A program made the position numbers and the translations under genes. Shown piece after piece: positions 47,075-55,823 of a stretch of 64,000 bases of DNA (its first letter is position 1; each line of letters starts with the position of its first letter). Source of the stretch: Shewanella chilikensis (GTDB lineage Bacteria; Pseudomonadota; Gammaproteobacteria; Enterobacterales; Shewanellaceae); NCBI RefSeq assembly GCF_002836945.1, contig NZ_NIJM01000014.1, positions 29,088-93,087 of the forward strand, given 5' to 3'. Under the pieces are notes generated by a model. It saw only the letters and a list, made by a program, of their open reading frames with translations, ran no database searches and had not been told where the DNA came from.

Positions 47075-47584
47075 TCACCGCACAGGCGGGATAATCTTCT
47101 GTCTGGCGGCCTGGATCCTGGCAAACAGCCCGGCAATACTCAACTCCAACAGATCCAAAACCTGCTCAAATCCGCTGTCGCCACCATAGTAAGGATCCGG
47201 GACTTCCCTGATCGGAGTATCGGCAAAGTCCAGCATCAAGGCCAGCTTGTGTTTGTAAATCTGCGGACAAGCCTCATCTAGGGCCTGAAGATTCTCACGA
47301 TCGGCCGCCAGAATAAGATCGAAATGAGCAAAGTCCCGCGCGCACACCTGCCTGGCTTTGATCCCTGAAAAGTCCAGTCCACGCCGCTCTCCGGCGGCGC
47401 GGGCGCGCCTGTCCGGCGACTCCCCTGAGTGATATCCTATGGTGCCGGCAGAATCCAACTCCAGTGTCAGTCCCATGGCCTGAGCCTTGGCCCGGGCCAC
47501 AGCTTCAGCACTTGGTGAGCGGCAGATATTGCCCATACAAACCATCAAGATACGGTTAATTTCGCCCTCGCTGACACTTGGCAC
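47075..47584 (-). CDS. Low-molecular-weight protein tyrosine phosphatase family
   Basis: 169 residues from GTG 47584. The P-loop is VCMGNICRSPS (C[x5]R); the general acid is in VPDPYYGG. The frame is open to 47674, but that part lies inside the ligase coding region. GTG 47584 follows AAGGTGG, and an upstream GTG at 47599 is also possible. It starts about 16 bp after the ligase stop, suggesting coupled translation. Such proteins act on phosphotyrosine in polysaccharide export or on arsenate; neither context is visible. Confidence 0.88.
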   Translation of the reverse strand: MPSVSEGEINRILMVCMGNICRSPSAEAVARAKAQAMGLTLELDSAGTIGYHSGESPDRRARAAGERRGLDFSGIKARQVCARDFAHFDLILAADRENLQALDEACPQIYKHKLALMLDFADTPIREVPDPYYGGDSGFEQVLDLLELSIAGLFARIQAARQKIIPPVR

Positions 47585-47600
47585 ACTTTGAAATTCCACC

Positions 47601-48590
47601 TTAAGGTTCCTTGTTGACTGACACGGCAGGATTGCGTTCTGCAGCCGGGTCGGCTGCAGAGACTTTTGCCTCAATAGCCTCTGCCGGGAAACTGAGTTGA
47701 TAGTCGGATCTTACCCTAAGGAAGCGGGCAAACCTAGGCTTGCCGCCCGAGGTCCACCCGGAGAAAGCAAAGGTTACCCAGGTTCCGGGAAGCGGTGGTG
47801 AAGCCCTCTCGGCATCGGTGAAACCTGTCCCCAGGCGAAAGCTTACCCCAGCCTCGGTTTCCACCAGCAAGGCGCCCATCATGCCTTGATACTTGCCTTT
47901 TCCCGGAAGTATCGCCAGCACTCGCGCCTCGGCATCTTCCACAGGTTTGAGTTTTAACAAGGCATCACTGCGCCCCGCCAGATACATGGCATCGATGCGG
48001 TGCGCCATCAGGCCTTCGCCCCCTTTGGCCACCACCTGTTGTAACCACAGATGTAACTCTTGCGTGCTGCTCAGACGCCGCTGCTCGATGACATAGAGAT
48101 AAGGGGTCAGTTGGTGATACTGCTTGAACGCCTGATAACGTTCGGCAAAAGCCATTTTAAGCCCGGGGGCATCGAACAGATAAAAACCCAGCTGGCGCCA
48201 GGAGTCTGCTTCGCCTAAACCTCTGGCCAGCAGCGATGCAGTATCAAAGCTGTGATAGCCACCCCAAAGCTCTCCTTCGAGTGCCACGTCAGGAAAGTCC
48301 TTCACAAACCAAATTGGTGCAGGAATGACTCTGCCCGAGCGGCTCAACAAACGCCTGCCGTCCCATCTGGCGCGGACACCATCAAGTTTTTCACTGACAA
48401 GGAAATCCTTGATATCTACCTTATGTTGTTGCCAACGTCCGGCCAGCTCAGGGGCCGGTAATTCTCTATCGCCGGCAGCCGGAAACGAGAGCAAAAAAGA
48501 CAAAGCCAGCAGAAAAGTTTGCAGCAGTAACAATATGGCAGGAAAACATTTAAGGTATGCTGTTGTCGTTAAAGATTGCGGATATTGCAT
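47601..48590 (-). CDS. Exported ATP-dependent DNA ligase (Lig E type)
   Basis: 329 residues. A long hydrophobic signal peptide (about 14-40) precedes the ligase core. The adenylation motif is SEKLDGVRARW with Lys68; ALEGELWGG (motif III) and LLKLKP (motif V) follow, then a C-terminal OB domain with GTWVTFAFSG. Small ATP-dependent ligases with signal peptides (Lig E) are known in Gram-negatives and are thought to work in the periplasm, perhaps on DNA taken up. The ATG at 48590 has GGAGGG 6 bp upstream and starts the signal; the frame extends to 48644. The LMW phosphatase is next. Confidence 0.9.
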   Translation of the reverse strand: MQYPQSLTTTAYLKCFPAILLLLQTFLLALSFLLSFPAAGDRELPAPELAGRWQQHKVDIKDFLVSEKLDGVRARWDGRRLLSRSGRVIPAPIWFVKDFPDVALEGELWGGYHSFDTASLLARGLGEADSWRQLGFYLFDAPGLKMAFAERYQAFKQYHQLTPYLYVIEQRRLSSTQELHLWLQQVVAKGGEGLMAHRIDAMYLAGRSDALLKLKPVEDAEARVLAILPGKGKYQGMMGALLVETEAGVSFRLGTGFTDAERASPPLPGTWVTFAFSGWTSGGKPRFARFLRVRSDYQLSFPAEAIEAKVSAADPAAERNPAVSVNKEP

Positions 48591-48984
48591 AAGCCCTCCC
48601 TGGCTGTCGGCCAATTGCCTGCTACATCCTATAGCAGAGACCAAAACTATAAAGAGTATAGAAAGTCGTGGCGATTATGGTGACAACAAGTGTAACGATT
48701 ATCGAAACGGCCCTCCCCCCTTTGCCAAACCTTCCACCATGGCATAATAACGGCCAAACACCCTTGGTGGGTGAAGTAACAGCTATATCAGCGGCAAGAT
48801 GAGCTGCTATAATACCGCCGCACCTTCCCTAAGCGTCACCAATACTCAATGAGTGGCTCGTGACCAACGCAAGGTCAATAAAGGCAGCGACCTGTTTCAA
48901 CCCCATTAACCCAGGAACCTTTCACGGTTCAGCGGGTCTTTATACAGCAACCCGCCATAGCCACAGATCAAGAATTGAGAAAAT
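48591..48984 (+). promoter_or_regulatory. Ligase//dgkA gap with extended -10 promoter and structured dgkA leader
   Basis: 394 bp without a gene. TGCTATAAT (48805-48813) is an extended -10 element reading toward dgkA, giving a leader of about 165 nt. Near its end are GAACC-TTTCAC-GGTTC and GCGGGT paired with ACCCGC (around 48912-48955). No known riboswitch class is recognised. Confidence 0.5.
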
Positions 48985-49356
48985 ATGAAACCCGCCAACA
49001 ATCACGGACTGAAACGCATTTTTCGCGCCACCGGCTTTTCCATGAAAGGACTGAACTCAGCCTGGAAACATGAAGCCGCCTTTCGTCAGGAAGCCGTACT
49101 GGCATTGTTAATGATCCCGCTGGCGTTATATCTGGATGTGGCCAAGACAGAAAAATTACTGCTGATAACGACAGTATTTATCGTCATTATTACCGAACTA
49201 TTGAATTCAGCCATTGAAGCCGTGGTCGACAGAGTGGGCGATGAAATTCATCCCTTGAGCGGCCAGGCCAAAGATATTGCCTCGGCGGCAGTCTTTATCA
49301 GCCTGTGTTTATGCGGCCTGACCTGGGCCGTGGTTATCTGGCCTTTGGTGTTCTAA
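48985..49356 (+). CDS. dgkA: Diacylglycerol kinase
   Basis: 123 residues (E. coli 122). Three membrane helices; the active-site motif ELLNSAIEAVVDR lies near 70-82. It phosphorylates diacylglycerol released by membrane-derived oligosaccharide and lipid A modification, feeding phosphatidate back to phospholipid synthesis. It has its own promoter and a long leader. A 21-bp tandem repeat follows the stop. Confidence 0.97.
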   Translation: MKPANNHGLKRIFRATGFSMKGLNSAWKHEAAFRQEAVLALLMIPLALYLDVAKTEKLLLITTVFIVIITELLNSAIEAVVDRVGDEIHPLSGQAKDIASAAVFISLCLCGLTWAVVIWPLVF

Positions 49357-49359
49357 AGC

Positions 49360-49401
49360 GCTTTGGTATGTTGAATGCATGCTTTGGAATATTGAATGCA
49401 T
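49360..49401. repeat. 21-bp tandem repeat after dgkA
   Basis: Two adjacent units (49360-49380 and 49381-49401), both starting GCTTTGG and ending TTGAATGCAT, with two mismatches. A further inverted repeat, CCGGGGC (49413-49419) with GCCCCGG (49440-49446), lies just downstream between dgkA and hdfR. Confidence 0.85.
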
Positions 49402-49452
49402 AAGTAAGGAAACCGGGGCTTCAAGCCAAAGTGCTCAATGCCCCGGAGAGGC

Positions 49453-50298
49453 TTAGAACTGACTTCTGAGATAGTTGACCGCTTGCAGTATCTGCTCCAG
49501 GCGGTCGTTGCCCGGCAAGTAGGCTACATAGACATTGCGCCTGAGCGGTGTTTTATCATCAATCACAAACAGCTCACCTTTCGCCAGATAAGGTTCAATC
49601 ATGTTTTGCGGCAAAAATGCACTGCCGCCATTATTGAGCAGAAAGTCCAGCGCAATGCGGGCAGAGCCGGTGTGCAGTACAGGAATGGGCAACTCGGCAT
49701 AGTCTCTGGCATGTTGAATATTAAACGCCGTGCCCCAATCGACCTTGATATAATGCCTGTCCGTCAGTTCATCGACTGAGGTAGCCGCCTCTGTGCTCAC
49801 CAGATGCAGAGACACCTCTCCTATCTGCAATAGCTCAAACTCTTCCAACTTAGGGGGATCGAAGGCAATGGCCAGATCCAGCGTTCGGTCCATCAACTGT
49901 TTGGTCATCGCCGCCGGCGCCAGAATTTCGGTGCGTAGCGCCACTCCGGCAAGCCCCTGATGTAAGCCCTGCATATATCCCTGCAGATAAGCGTCCCAGA
50001 TATTGGGCGCCGCACCGATAACCAATTGTACCGACTGGTGCTCACTCAAGGAGATATCCTGTTTGGCCCGCTCCCAGGCGGTCAGTACCGCTTCGGCATG
50101 CGCCAGCATCCGCACCCCGGCCGGGGTCGGTTGTATGTTGTTTCGCTGCCGCTCAAACAACTCGACGCCGAGAATACTCTCCAGCTGCTTCACCCTGAAA
50201 GATACTGCGCTGCGGGTCAGATAGAGGTTCTCGGCGGCCTTCCCAAAATGGCGGGTATGGGAAACTTCCAGAAATGTCTTGAGTAAATCCGTGTCCAT
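49453..50298 (-). CDS. hdfR: LysR-family regulator HdfR
   Basis: 281 residues from ATG 50298. The N-terminal winged helix (MDTDLLKTFLEVSHTRHFGKAAENLYLTRSAVSF) is nearly that of E. coli HdfR (MDTELLKTFLEV). An LTTR effector domain follows. E. coli HdfR represses flhDC and controls gltBD; the effector is unknown. The frame is open upstream to 50346. It is divergent from maoP, as in E. coli; a perfect 16-bp palindrome lies between. Confidence 0.94.
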   Translation of the reverse strand: MDTDLLKTFLEVSHTRHFGKAAENLYLTRSAVSFRVKQLESILGVELFERQRNNIQPTPAGVRMLAHAEAVLTAWERAKQDISLSEHQSVQLVIGAAPNIWDAYLQGYMQGLHQGLAGVALRTEILAPAAMTKQLMDRTLDLAIAFDPPKLEEFELLQIGEVSLHLVSTEAATSVDELTDRHYIKVDWGTAFNIQHARDYAELPIPVLHTGSARIALDFLLNNGGSAFLPQNMIEPYLAKGELFVIDDKTPLRRNVYVAYLPGNDRLEQILQAVNYLRSQF

Positions 50299-50330
50299 AA
50301 AAAATTCTTTATCGTCATAGACAAATTTTT

Positions 50331-50346
50331 TTGATTTATAAATCAA
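50331..50346. promoter_or_regulatory. Candidate HdfR operator
   Basis: TTGATTTATAAATCAA is a perfect palindrome with T-N11-A symmetry, typical of LysR-family sites. It lies in the 110-bp gap between hdfR and maoP, 33 bp before the hdfR start. Confidence 0.6.
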
Positions 50347-50408
50347 TCATACTAGCCAATACTCTGCTTGCAAATCTCCTCAAGAACCATTTTGTAAGGA
50401 ATATCGCC

Positions 50409-50843
50409 ATGTTGACCACGACTCCTTCACCATCGGCACTGCAAAGTGCATCTATGCAACAAGCCGCCAATGAGAGTTTTGTCAGCGAACGCCGTTTCTA
50501 TGACGACAAAAACTTCCCCAAGGGCTTTCGCCGCAGCGGGGATTTTACATACAACGAAGCAGAATTACTCGAAAAACATGGCGTTGCCATGCAGGCTCTG
50601 GCGGAAGGACGCCAAGCCCCCCGAAATCCGGAGGAGAGTCATTTTGTTGAAGTTGTCCGCGGAAATTCCGCTCCCGGTAGCTTGTTGGAAAAGATCTGGG
50701 TAAAGTATGTCAAGTTGGCTTCTGGGAAGCCTTTCTACGCAGTTGTCGGCACCAATTTGGTGAAAAAGGCCGATGCTGAGTATCTTGACGATATGATAGA
50801 TGACGATGTTCAGGATGAGCCTGAACTAGAGGATGACCAATGA
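50409..50843 (+). CDS. maoP: Macrodomain Ori organisation protein MaoP (DUF413)
   Basis: 144 residues (E. coli 112). The core RRFYDDKNFPKGFRRSGDFTYNEAELLEKHG aligns with E. coli MaoP. A longer N-terminus (about 25 residues) and a long acidic C-terminus (ADAEYLDDMIDDDVQDEPELEDDQ region) distinguish it. MaoP acts with maoS in organising the Ori macrodomain in E. coli. AGGAA lies before the ATG at 50409; the frame opens earlier at 50331. It is divergent from hdfR and followed by rimK-like 20 bp on. Confidence 0.94.
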   Translation: MLTTTPSPSALQSASMQQAANESFVSERRFYDDKNFPKGFRRSGDFTYNEAELLEKHGVAMQALAEGRQAPRNPEESHFVEVVRGNSAPGSLLEKIWVKYVKLASGKPFYAVVGTNLVKKADAEYLDDMIDDDVQDEPELEDDQ

Positions 50844-50863
50844 AAATTAGGGTTTGCGACTAA

Positions 50864-51811
50864 ATGCGTGGTTGGATTTTATATAAAGAGACCGCGACTC
50901 AGCTAAAACCTGAATTGTATGAAATTAACCGATTGTTGGAGGCTGCCAAGGCCGACAATATCGAACTTGAGGTCTATGCTCCCGATGAGTTTGACCTCAC
51001 TGTGACCCGAGAGGACAACAAGAGTATTTTACTGAACGGGCAACCAGTAGAGTTGCCCGATTTTATTATTCCCCGTATGGGCTCGGGTACCACCTATTTT
51101 GCCTTGGCGATTATCCGCCACCTGGAGCGTCTTGGCGTTTATTGCCTTAACTCTTCCAAGGCGATAGAAACCGTTAAGGACAAGCTATTTTCCCAGCAAC
51201 TGTTGGCTGAAAAGAATCTGCCAACGCCCAAGACCATGCTGGTGAAATTCCCGGTTGATGTTGACTTGGTTGAACGTCATTTGGGTTTCCCTGTGGTGAT
51301 CAAGACACTGTCCGGCTCGCAAGGCAGCGGCGTGTTTCTGTCACACAAGGCGCGGGAGTTCGATGATCTGATGCAGCTTATCGAAGCCACCAATAAAAAT
51401 GCCAACATCATTTTGCAGGAGTTTATCTCCAACAGCCATGGCCGGGACTTACGAGTCTTTACCATAGGTGGCCGGGTAGCGGGTTGCTACGAAAGACGCG
51501 GTCAAGAGGACAGTTTCAAAGCCAATGTCAGCGCCGGTGGCTCAGCCAGCCCCTTTACGGTCACACCTGAAATCGAGTGGCTGGCAACCCAGACCGCCAA
51601 TATTTTGGATCTGGATGTCGCCGGAATCGATCTGCTGTTCGATAATGGTCACTACAAGATTTGCGAGGCCAACTCCTCGCCGGGCTTTGAAGGACTGGAG
51701 TCCTGCCTCAATCTAGATATTGCAGCACAAATACTGCACTTTATCCGTATCCGTTTGGGCATGTTCAACAAGGACTCCAAGAAAAGCGATAGCAGCAAGT
51801 CCGAGGGCTGA
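50864..51811 (+). CDS. RimK-family ATP-grasp ligase
   Basis: 315 residues. The ATP-grasp core contains VVIKTLSGSQGSGV, IILQEFISNSHGRDLRVF and KICEANSSPGFEGLE, the RimK metal-binding block. The family adds amino acids such as glutamate to protein or peptide C-termini; E. coli RimK modifies S6. It is 20 bp after maoP and so probably co-transcribed. The start ATG has only a weak ribosome-binding site. The true substrate is unknown; MaoP itself ends in an acidic tail. Confidence 0.88.
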   Translation: MRGWILYKETATQLKPELYEINRLLEAAKADNIELEVYAPDEFDLTVTREDNKSILLNGQPVELPDFIIPRMGSGTTYFALAIIRHLERLGVYCLNSSKAIETVKDKLFSQQLLAEKNLPTPKTMLVKFPVDVDLVERHLGFPVVIKTLSGSQGSGVFLSHKAREFDDLMQLIEATNKNANIILQEFISNSHGRDLRVFTIGGRVAGCYERRGQEDSFKANVSAGGSASPFTVTPEIEWLATQTANILDLDVAGIDLLFDNGHYKICEANSSPGFEGLESCLNLDIAAQILHFIRIRLGMFNKDSKKSDSSKSEG

Positions 51812-51839
51812 TCCGAACACGATCTTTAATATAAGACTG

Positions 51840-51866
51840 AAGCGCTCCATTACGGAGTGCTTTTTT
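51840..51866 (+). terminator. Terminator after the rimK-like gene
   Basis: AAGCGCTCC and GGAGTGCTT pair around a 5-nt loop, followed by TTTTTT. The rest of the gap to 52096 shows no feature I can name. Confidence 0.85.
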
Positions 51867-52096
51867 GTTATGGATCATAAAAAACCATAACTTTCCAAAC
51901 ATTTTATTCACACAACACACTATTCTGGTTTAGACTCTCTGCAACCGCGCAGATTTTCAGCATCCGAAAATACAAGAAGTGTCGCCCCAAGAGCGAACCC
52001 AAAAGCACTCAAACCGCGCATGTGCCGAATTACCCCGGAAAAGGAATCTCTGAGAAGGCACTTGGATTATCTGAGTAATAAAAAGAGATCACCCCA

Positions 52097-52990
52097 TTGT
52101 TGACAACACATTTAATTAACATTCCGGGTTCGAAACTGGTGTTGACACTACTCCTGTTGTGCTGCGCGGCCAACTCTGTTCAGGCCGACGAGTGGAGTCT
52201 GAATATAGGTGGTTTCTATTCCCAGTCCGACACCAATATGCAAGTCACAGATCCCTTGTTAGGCAACGATTTCGAATTGGATTTCGAATCGGATCTGCAG
52301 TTGGCGGAAAATGAGTTTCTGCCATTGGTTGAAGTAGGATATCGCTTCAACGACAGACACCATATCTATATCGATTGGAAACAACTGCATCGCAGCGCCG
52401 AAACTCAAGCAGTCAGCAGGCCATTTCAAATACAGATTGATGATACTGTTTATGACGTCAAGGCCGGAGGCCAGTTAGGCACAAGCCTTAATATTGATAT
52501 CGTTCGTATTGGCTATGGCTATGATCTGTTTCAAGGCAACGGTTATAACATAGGGGTCAGTGTCGGCTTGCACACTATGTTGATTGACAGCAGCTTTGAG
52601 GGTTCCATTGGCGCCTGTGCCACTTCAGAACTCAGCGGCAATATCTGCAGCGCTCAACCTATTCCCAGAGTGGTAGATGAGAGTGTGACTGCACCTTTGC
52701 CGAATGTTGGCCTCTTTGGTGACTATGAGCTGGCACCCGGTTGGCAACTTAATCTACATGCCCAATATTTTTCCGTGCGTCTGGATGACCTCGAAGGCTC
52801 ATTGGTCGATATCAGAGCAGGCATGAAAACGGCGCTGAGTGACAACTGGGACATCAGTGTGGCGTACAACTATTACAAGGTAGATGTGGATGTGCGTCAG
52901 AGTACGTCCAATGCCGAAGTAAAAGTAGCCGACTACAATATTTACTATAGTTTTATCGGCCCCATGTTATCTGTCAGCTATCGCTTCTGA
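52097..52990 (+). CDS. Outer-membrane beta-barrel protein (hypothetical)
   Basis: 297 residues. A signal peptide (about 1-30, ending SVQA) is followed by alternating amphipathic strands and a C-terminal phenylalanine (SVSYRF), the usual barrel insertion signal. It resembles small OmpW- or YfaZ-like porins, but no specific family can be assigned. Two cysteines in one loop (ACATSELSGNICS) probably form a disulfide. The start is TTG at 52097 or the next TTG. Confidence 0.75.
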   Translation: MLTTHLINIPGSKLVLTLLLLCCAANSVQADEWSLNIGGFYSQSDTNMQVTDPLLGNDFELDFESDLQLAENEFLPLVEVGYRFNDRHHIYIDWKQLHRSAETQAVSRPFQIQIDDTVYDVKAGGQLGTSLNIDIVRIGYGYDLFQGNGYNIGVSVGLHTMLIDSSFEGSIGACATSELSGNICSAQPIPRVVDESVTAPLPNVGLFGDYELAPGWQLNLHAQYFSVRLDDLEGSLVDIRAGMKTALSDNWDISVAYNYYKVDVDVRQSTSNAEVKVADYNIYYSFIGPMLSVSYRF

Positions 52991-52997
52991 GGCCAAT

Positions 52998-53025
52998 ATA
53001 AAAACCGGGGACAGATCCCCGGTTT
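52998..53025. terminator. Bidirectional terminator between barrel gene and M28 peptidase gene
   Basis: AAACCGGGGA and TCCCCGGTTT pair around a 4-nt loop (53002-53025), with five T residues on the minus strand. It serves both convergent genes. Confidence 0.8.
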
Positions 53026-53044
53026 GCGCTTAAAAGTGTCCTTC

Positions 53045-54634
53045 TCAGCGCAGATCCTGCGCCCGACGTTTCTTAAAGTCCGAGTCTTCAAGCCATTTGG
53101 GCCAATCATTGTTATTGGCCAACCGCGCCAGAATATCGCTTATCAAGGCCAAGTCCTGCTGAACCCCATCCAGACTCCAGCTTGGGTCATAATCATCGGC
53201 TGCCTTATGATATTTATGGGCGATATAATCCGGGTCTGTATCCCCCAAACTCATAAACAGCAAGCCGGGTACCCCTTCCTTGGCCAGAGCGAAATGATCC
53301 GAGCGGAACATCAAGCCATTTTGCGGCCGGGGATCGGCCTTGACGCTGCGTCCCTGTCCTTTGGCGGCATCATTCAAATACTGCTCCAGCTCTGACACAC
53401 CCTCACCATAACGCAGGATGTAATCCACGCCTTTGCCCATATTCATGCCGTCTATATTAAGAAATGCCACCAGCTGCTTGGTGGGAACCGGGGGATTTTC
53501 GGCAAAGTACTGGGCACCAATGAGTCCGGTTTCCTCGGCAGTAAAGGCGCTGAACAGAATCGAGCGTTTCGGGGCATCAATGCCCTTTTGCTGTTTGAAA
53601 TGCTTTGCCAATGCCAGAACACCGGCCACACCGGAGGCGTTGTCCACAGCGCCGTTGAGCACCACTTCCTTGCCATCTTCAATGGTCTTTCCCAGGTGAT
53701 CCCAGTGAGCGTGCATCACCAAGTATTCATTTTTGTGTTCACTTCCAGGCAACAAGGCCGCCACATTGTGGGATTGCGCCAGTTCTATCTTGTTGTTCAA
53801 AGTTAGATTGGCCTTGAGTTTTAACGGCACCGCCTTGAAGCCTTTATTGACCGCCTGTTGCTTCAAGGTGTCAAAGTCCAGACCCGCCTGGCTGAACAGC
53901 TTCTTGGCGCTATCGTGCTGGATCCACCCCATCACGCCCACCGATGATGCGTTGTTGTCTTTATCCACCAGGGTGTACTTGGTATTGGTGTTACTGTTAC
54001 GCACCACCCCCCAACCGTAAGCGGCGGGCGCAGTTTCATGCACAATAAACACGGCTTCGGCGCCCTGACGGGCCGCTTCTTCATATTTATAGGTCCAGCG
54101 ACCATAATAGGTCATGGCATTGCCCTTGAATACCTGGGGATCCTGAGTGGCAAAGCCGGGATCATTGACCAGCACAATCAGCGTCTTACCACGAACATCC
54201 AGGCCTTCAAAGTCATTCCAGCCGTATTCCGGGGCATTGATACCGTAGCCGACAAATACCACCTCGCTGTCTTGCAGCTCCACCTTGGGTGTCACTCTTT
54301 GAGTGCGGGCGGTAAACTCCTCGCCGTTACTGAAACTCATTGAGCCCAACTTAAGCTGCATATTCTGATCTGCGCTGATCCTGGCCATGGGAACGGCTTG
54401 CAGATAACTGTTGCCAAACCCGGGCTCAAGCCCCATCTCCTTGAAGGCTTTGGTAAGGTAATCCAAGGTCAGCTGTTCACCGGCCGACAGAGGCGCACGG
54501 CCTCCAAAAGCATCGCTGGCAAGGGTTTTCACATCCTGGCGATAGCTGGATTCATCCAGTTCAAAGGGGGCGGCCAACGCCAGAGCAGGCGTTAACAATG
54601 TGGCCAACAGGCCACACACAGAGGTAAATTTCAC
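53045..54634 (-). CDS. Exported M28-family zinc peptidase
   Basis: 529 residues. Signal peptide 1-21. An inserted PA-like domain lies near 110-230, and M28 zinc ligands in MHAHWDHLG, DNASGVAGVL and AEETGLIG, then a later SDHFAL. The fold is that of aminopeptidase Y or glutaminyl cyclase-like enzymes; the Glu of AEET is the general base. Likely a periplasmic or secreted aminopeptidase. Start GTG at 54634 with AGGAA 7 bp upstream. A single gene. Confidence 0.93.
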   Translation of the reverse strand: MKFTSVCGLLATLLTPALALAAPFELDESSYRQDVKTLASDAFGGRAPLSAGEQLTLDYLTKAFKEMGLEPGFGNSYLQAVPMARISADQNMQLKLGSMSFSNGEEFTARTQRVTPKVELQDSEVVFVGYGINAPEYGWNDFEGLDVRGKTLIVLVNDPGFATQDPQVFKGNAMTYYGRWTYKYEEAARQGAEAVFIVHETAPAAYGWGVVRNSNTNTKYTLVDKDNNASSVGVMGWIQHDSAKKLFSQAGLDFDTLKQQAVNKGFKAVPLKLKANLTLNNKIELAQSHNVAALLPGSEHKNEYLVMHAHWDHLGKTIEDGKEVVLNGAVDNASGVAGVLALAKHFKQQKGIDAPKRSILFSAFTAEETGLIGAQYFAENPPVPTKQLVAFLNIDGMNMGKGVDYILRYGEGVSELEQYLNDAAKGQGRSVKADPRPQNGLMFRSDHFALAKEGVPGLLFMSLGDTDPDYIAHKYHKAADDYDPSWSLDGVQQDLALISDILARLANNNDWPKWLEDSDFKKRRAQDLR

Positions 54635-54785
54635 GACTTCATTCCTTACTATTATCTATTTTGTTCAGCCATTGTAACAGCGGGACAGCATTCGGCAATC
54701 GGCGCAACAAGGTGACATTCCGTGAGCCTATGGATCCACAAGCGGCTTAATTTATGTCAAGCTGAATAGGTTTTTTACATCGACA

Positions 54786-55823
54786 ATGAGCTCCCCTATG
54801 GCCATGACTCTGCTTCAGCAAGCCGCTCAATACCTGAAAAAAGCCTTACCCCTGATGTTGAAATATCGGATACCGACAACGCCGGTCAACTATGCGCTCT
54901 GGTATGCCTATGTCAGCGAGCGCAACCCGGTACTCAATGCCGGCCTGGATCAAGCAATCAGCCAGTTCAACACCTGCCCCCCCTCCACGGCAGAACTTCT
55001 GTACCGCCACCATCTGGCTCCGGAAGAGGAACTGGATGTCAGAGATATGCGCCAGAGTATGGAGGCGATAGCGACCGAGCTGTCTCAGTCACTCAAGGAT
55101 ACCAGCTGTGATGCCGACAGTTTTCGCGCCAAAATAGAGCGTAACTTTGGCCGTATCAGCCGCTTGGATCAGGACGCCATGGATCTTGAGCAGGTGATGG
55201 GCATGGTCCGAGCCCTGGTGAAAGACTCGGATGATATTCGCAACAGCACGGATTATTTGAGCTCGCAACTGAGCAAAGCCCAACAAGAGATAGACAGTCT
55301 GCGACTACAGCTGCAAAACACCGAAAAAGACATATTGTTTGATGCCCTCACCGGCTGCCTTAATCGCCGTGCCTTCGATGCCGACTTCGAGAGCTTGTTG
55401 AGTCAGTCACCCAAGGGCTGCTGCCTTATTCTGGTGGATGTGGATCACTTCAAGCGTTTCAACGATGAATATGGGCATCTTTTGGGGGACCAGGTGCTCA
55501 AGGCGGTGGCCAAGCGTCTGCAGGATAGTTGCCGTGACGGCACCAAGTTGTATCGTTTCGGTGGTGAAGAGTTCGCTATTCTGGTGCCGACCAGTCAGCT
55601 GAGAGTGGCCCGCCAACTGGCCGAAGCCATGAGGCGGGCACTGGAGAAAGTCAGCGTCAGAGACAGGCGCAAGGGCCAGCTCATCAGCAATATCAGCGCC
55701 TCCTTCGGGGTTGCCGAATGGCAGCAAATGGATACCCGTCAATCCCTTACCGAACGCGCCGACACCTTGCTCTATGAAGCCAAGCGTTTGGGCCGCAATC
55801 GGGTGATGCCGATATCAGGCTGA
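54786..55823 (+). CDS. Diguanylate cyclase (GGDEF)
   Basis: 345 residues. A helical N-terminal region with a coiled coil (about 85-180), then a GGDEF domain with GGEEF at 259-263. The RxxD inhibitory site five residues before is absent, so product inhibition is unlikely. No membrane segment or known sensor domain. It should make cyclic di-GMP. It converges on the sortase gene with a 9-bp overlap of stop regions. The start has a weak ribosome-binding site; ATG 54801 is an alternative. Confidence 0.93.
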   Translation: MSSPMAMTLLQQAAQYLKKALPLMLKYRIPTTPVNYALWYAYVSERNPVLNAGLDQAISQFNTCPPSTAELLYRHHLAPEEELDVRDMRQSMEAIATELSQSLKDTSCDADSFRAKIERNFGRISRLDQDAMDLEQVMGMVRALVKDSDDIRNSTDYLSSQLSKAQQEIDSLRLQLQNTEKDILFDALTGCLNRRAFDADFESLLSQSPKGCCLILVDVDHFKRFNDEYGHLLGDQVLKAVAKRLQDSCRDGTKLYRFGGEEFAILVPTSQLRVARQLAEAMRRALEKVSVRDRRKGQLISNISASFGVAEWQQMDTRQSLTERADTLLYEAKRLGRNRVMPISG

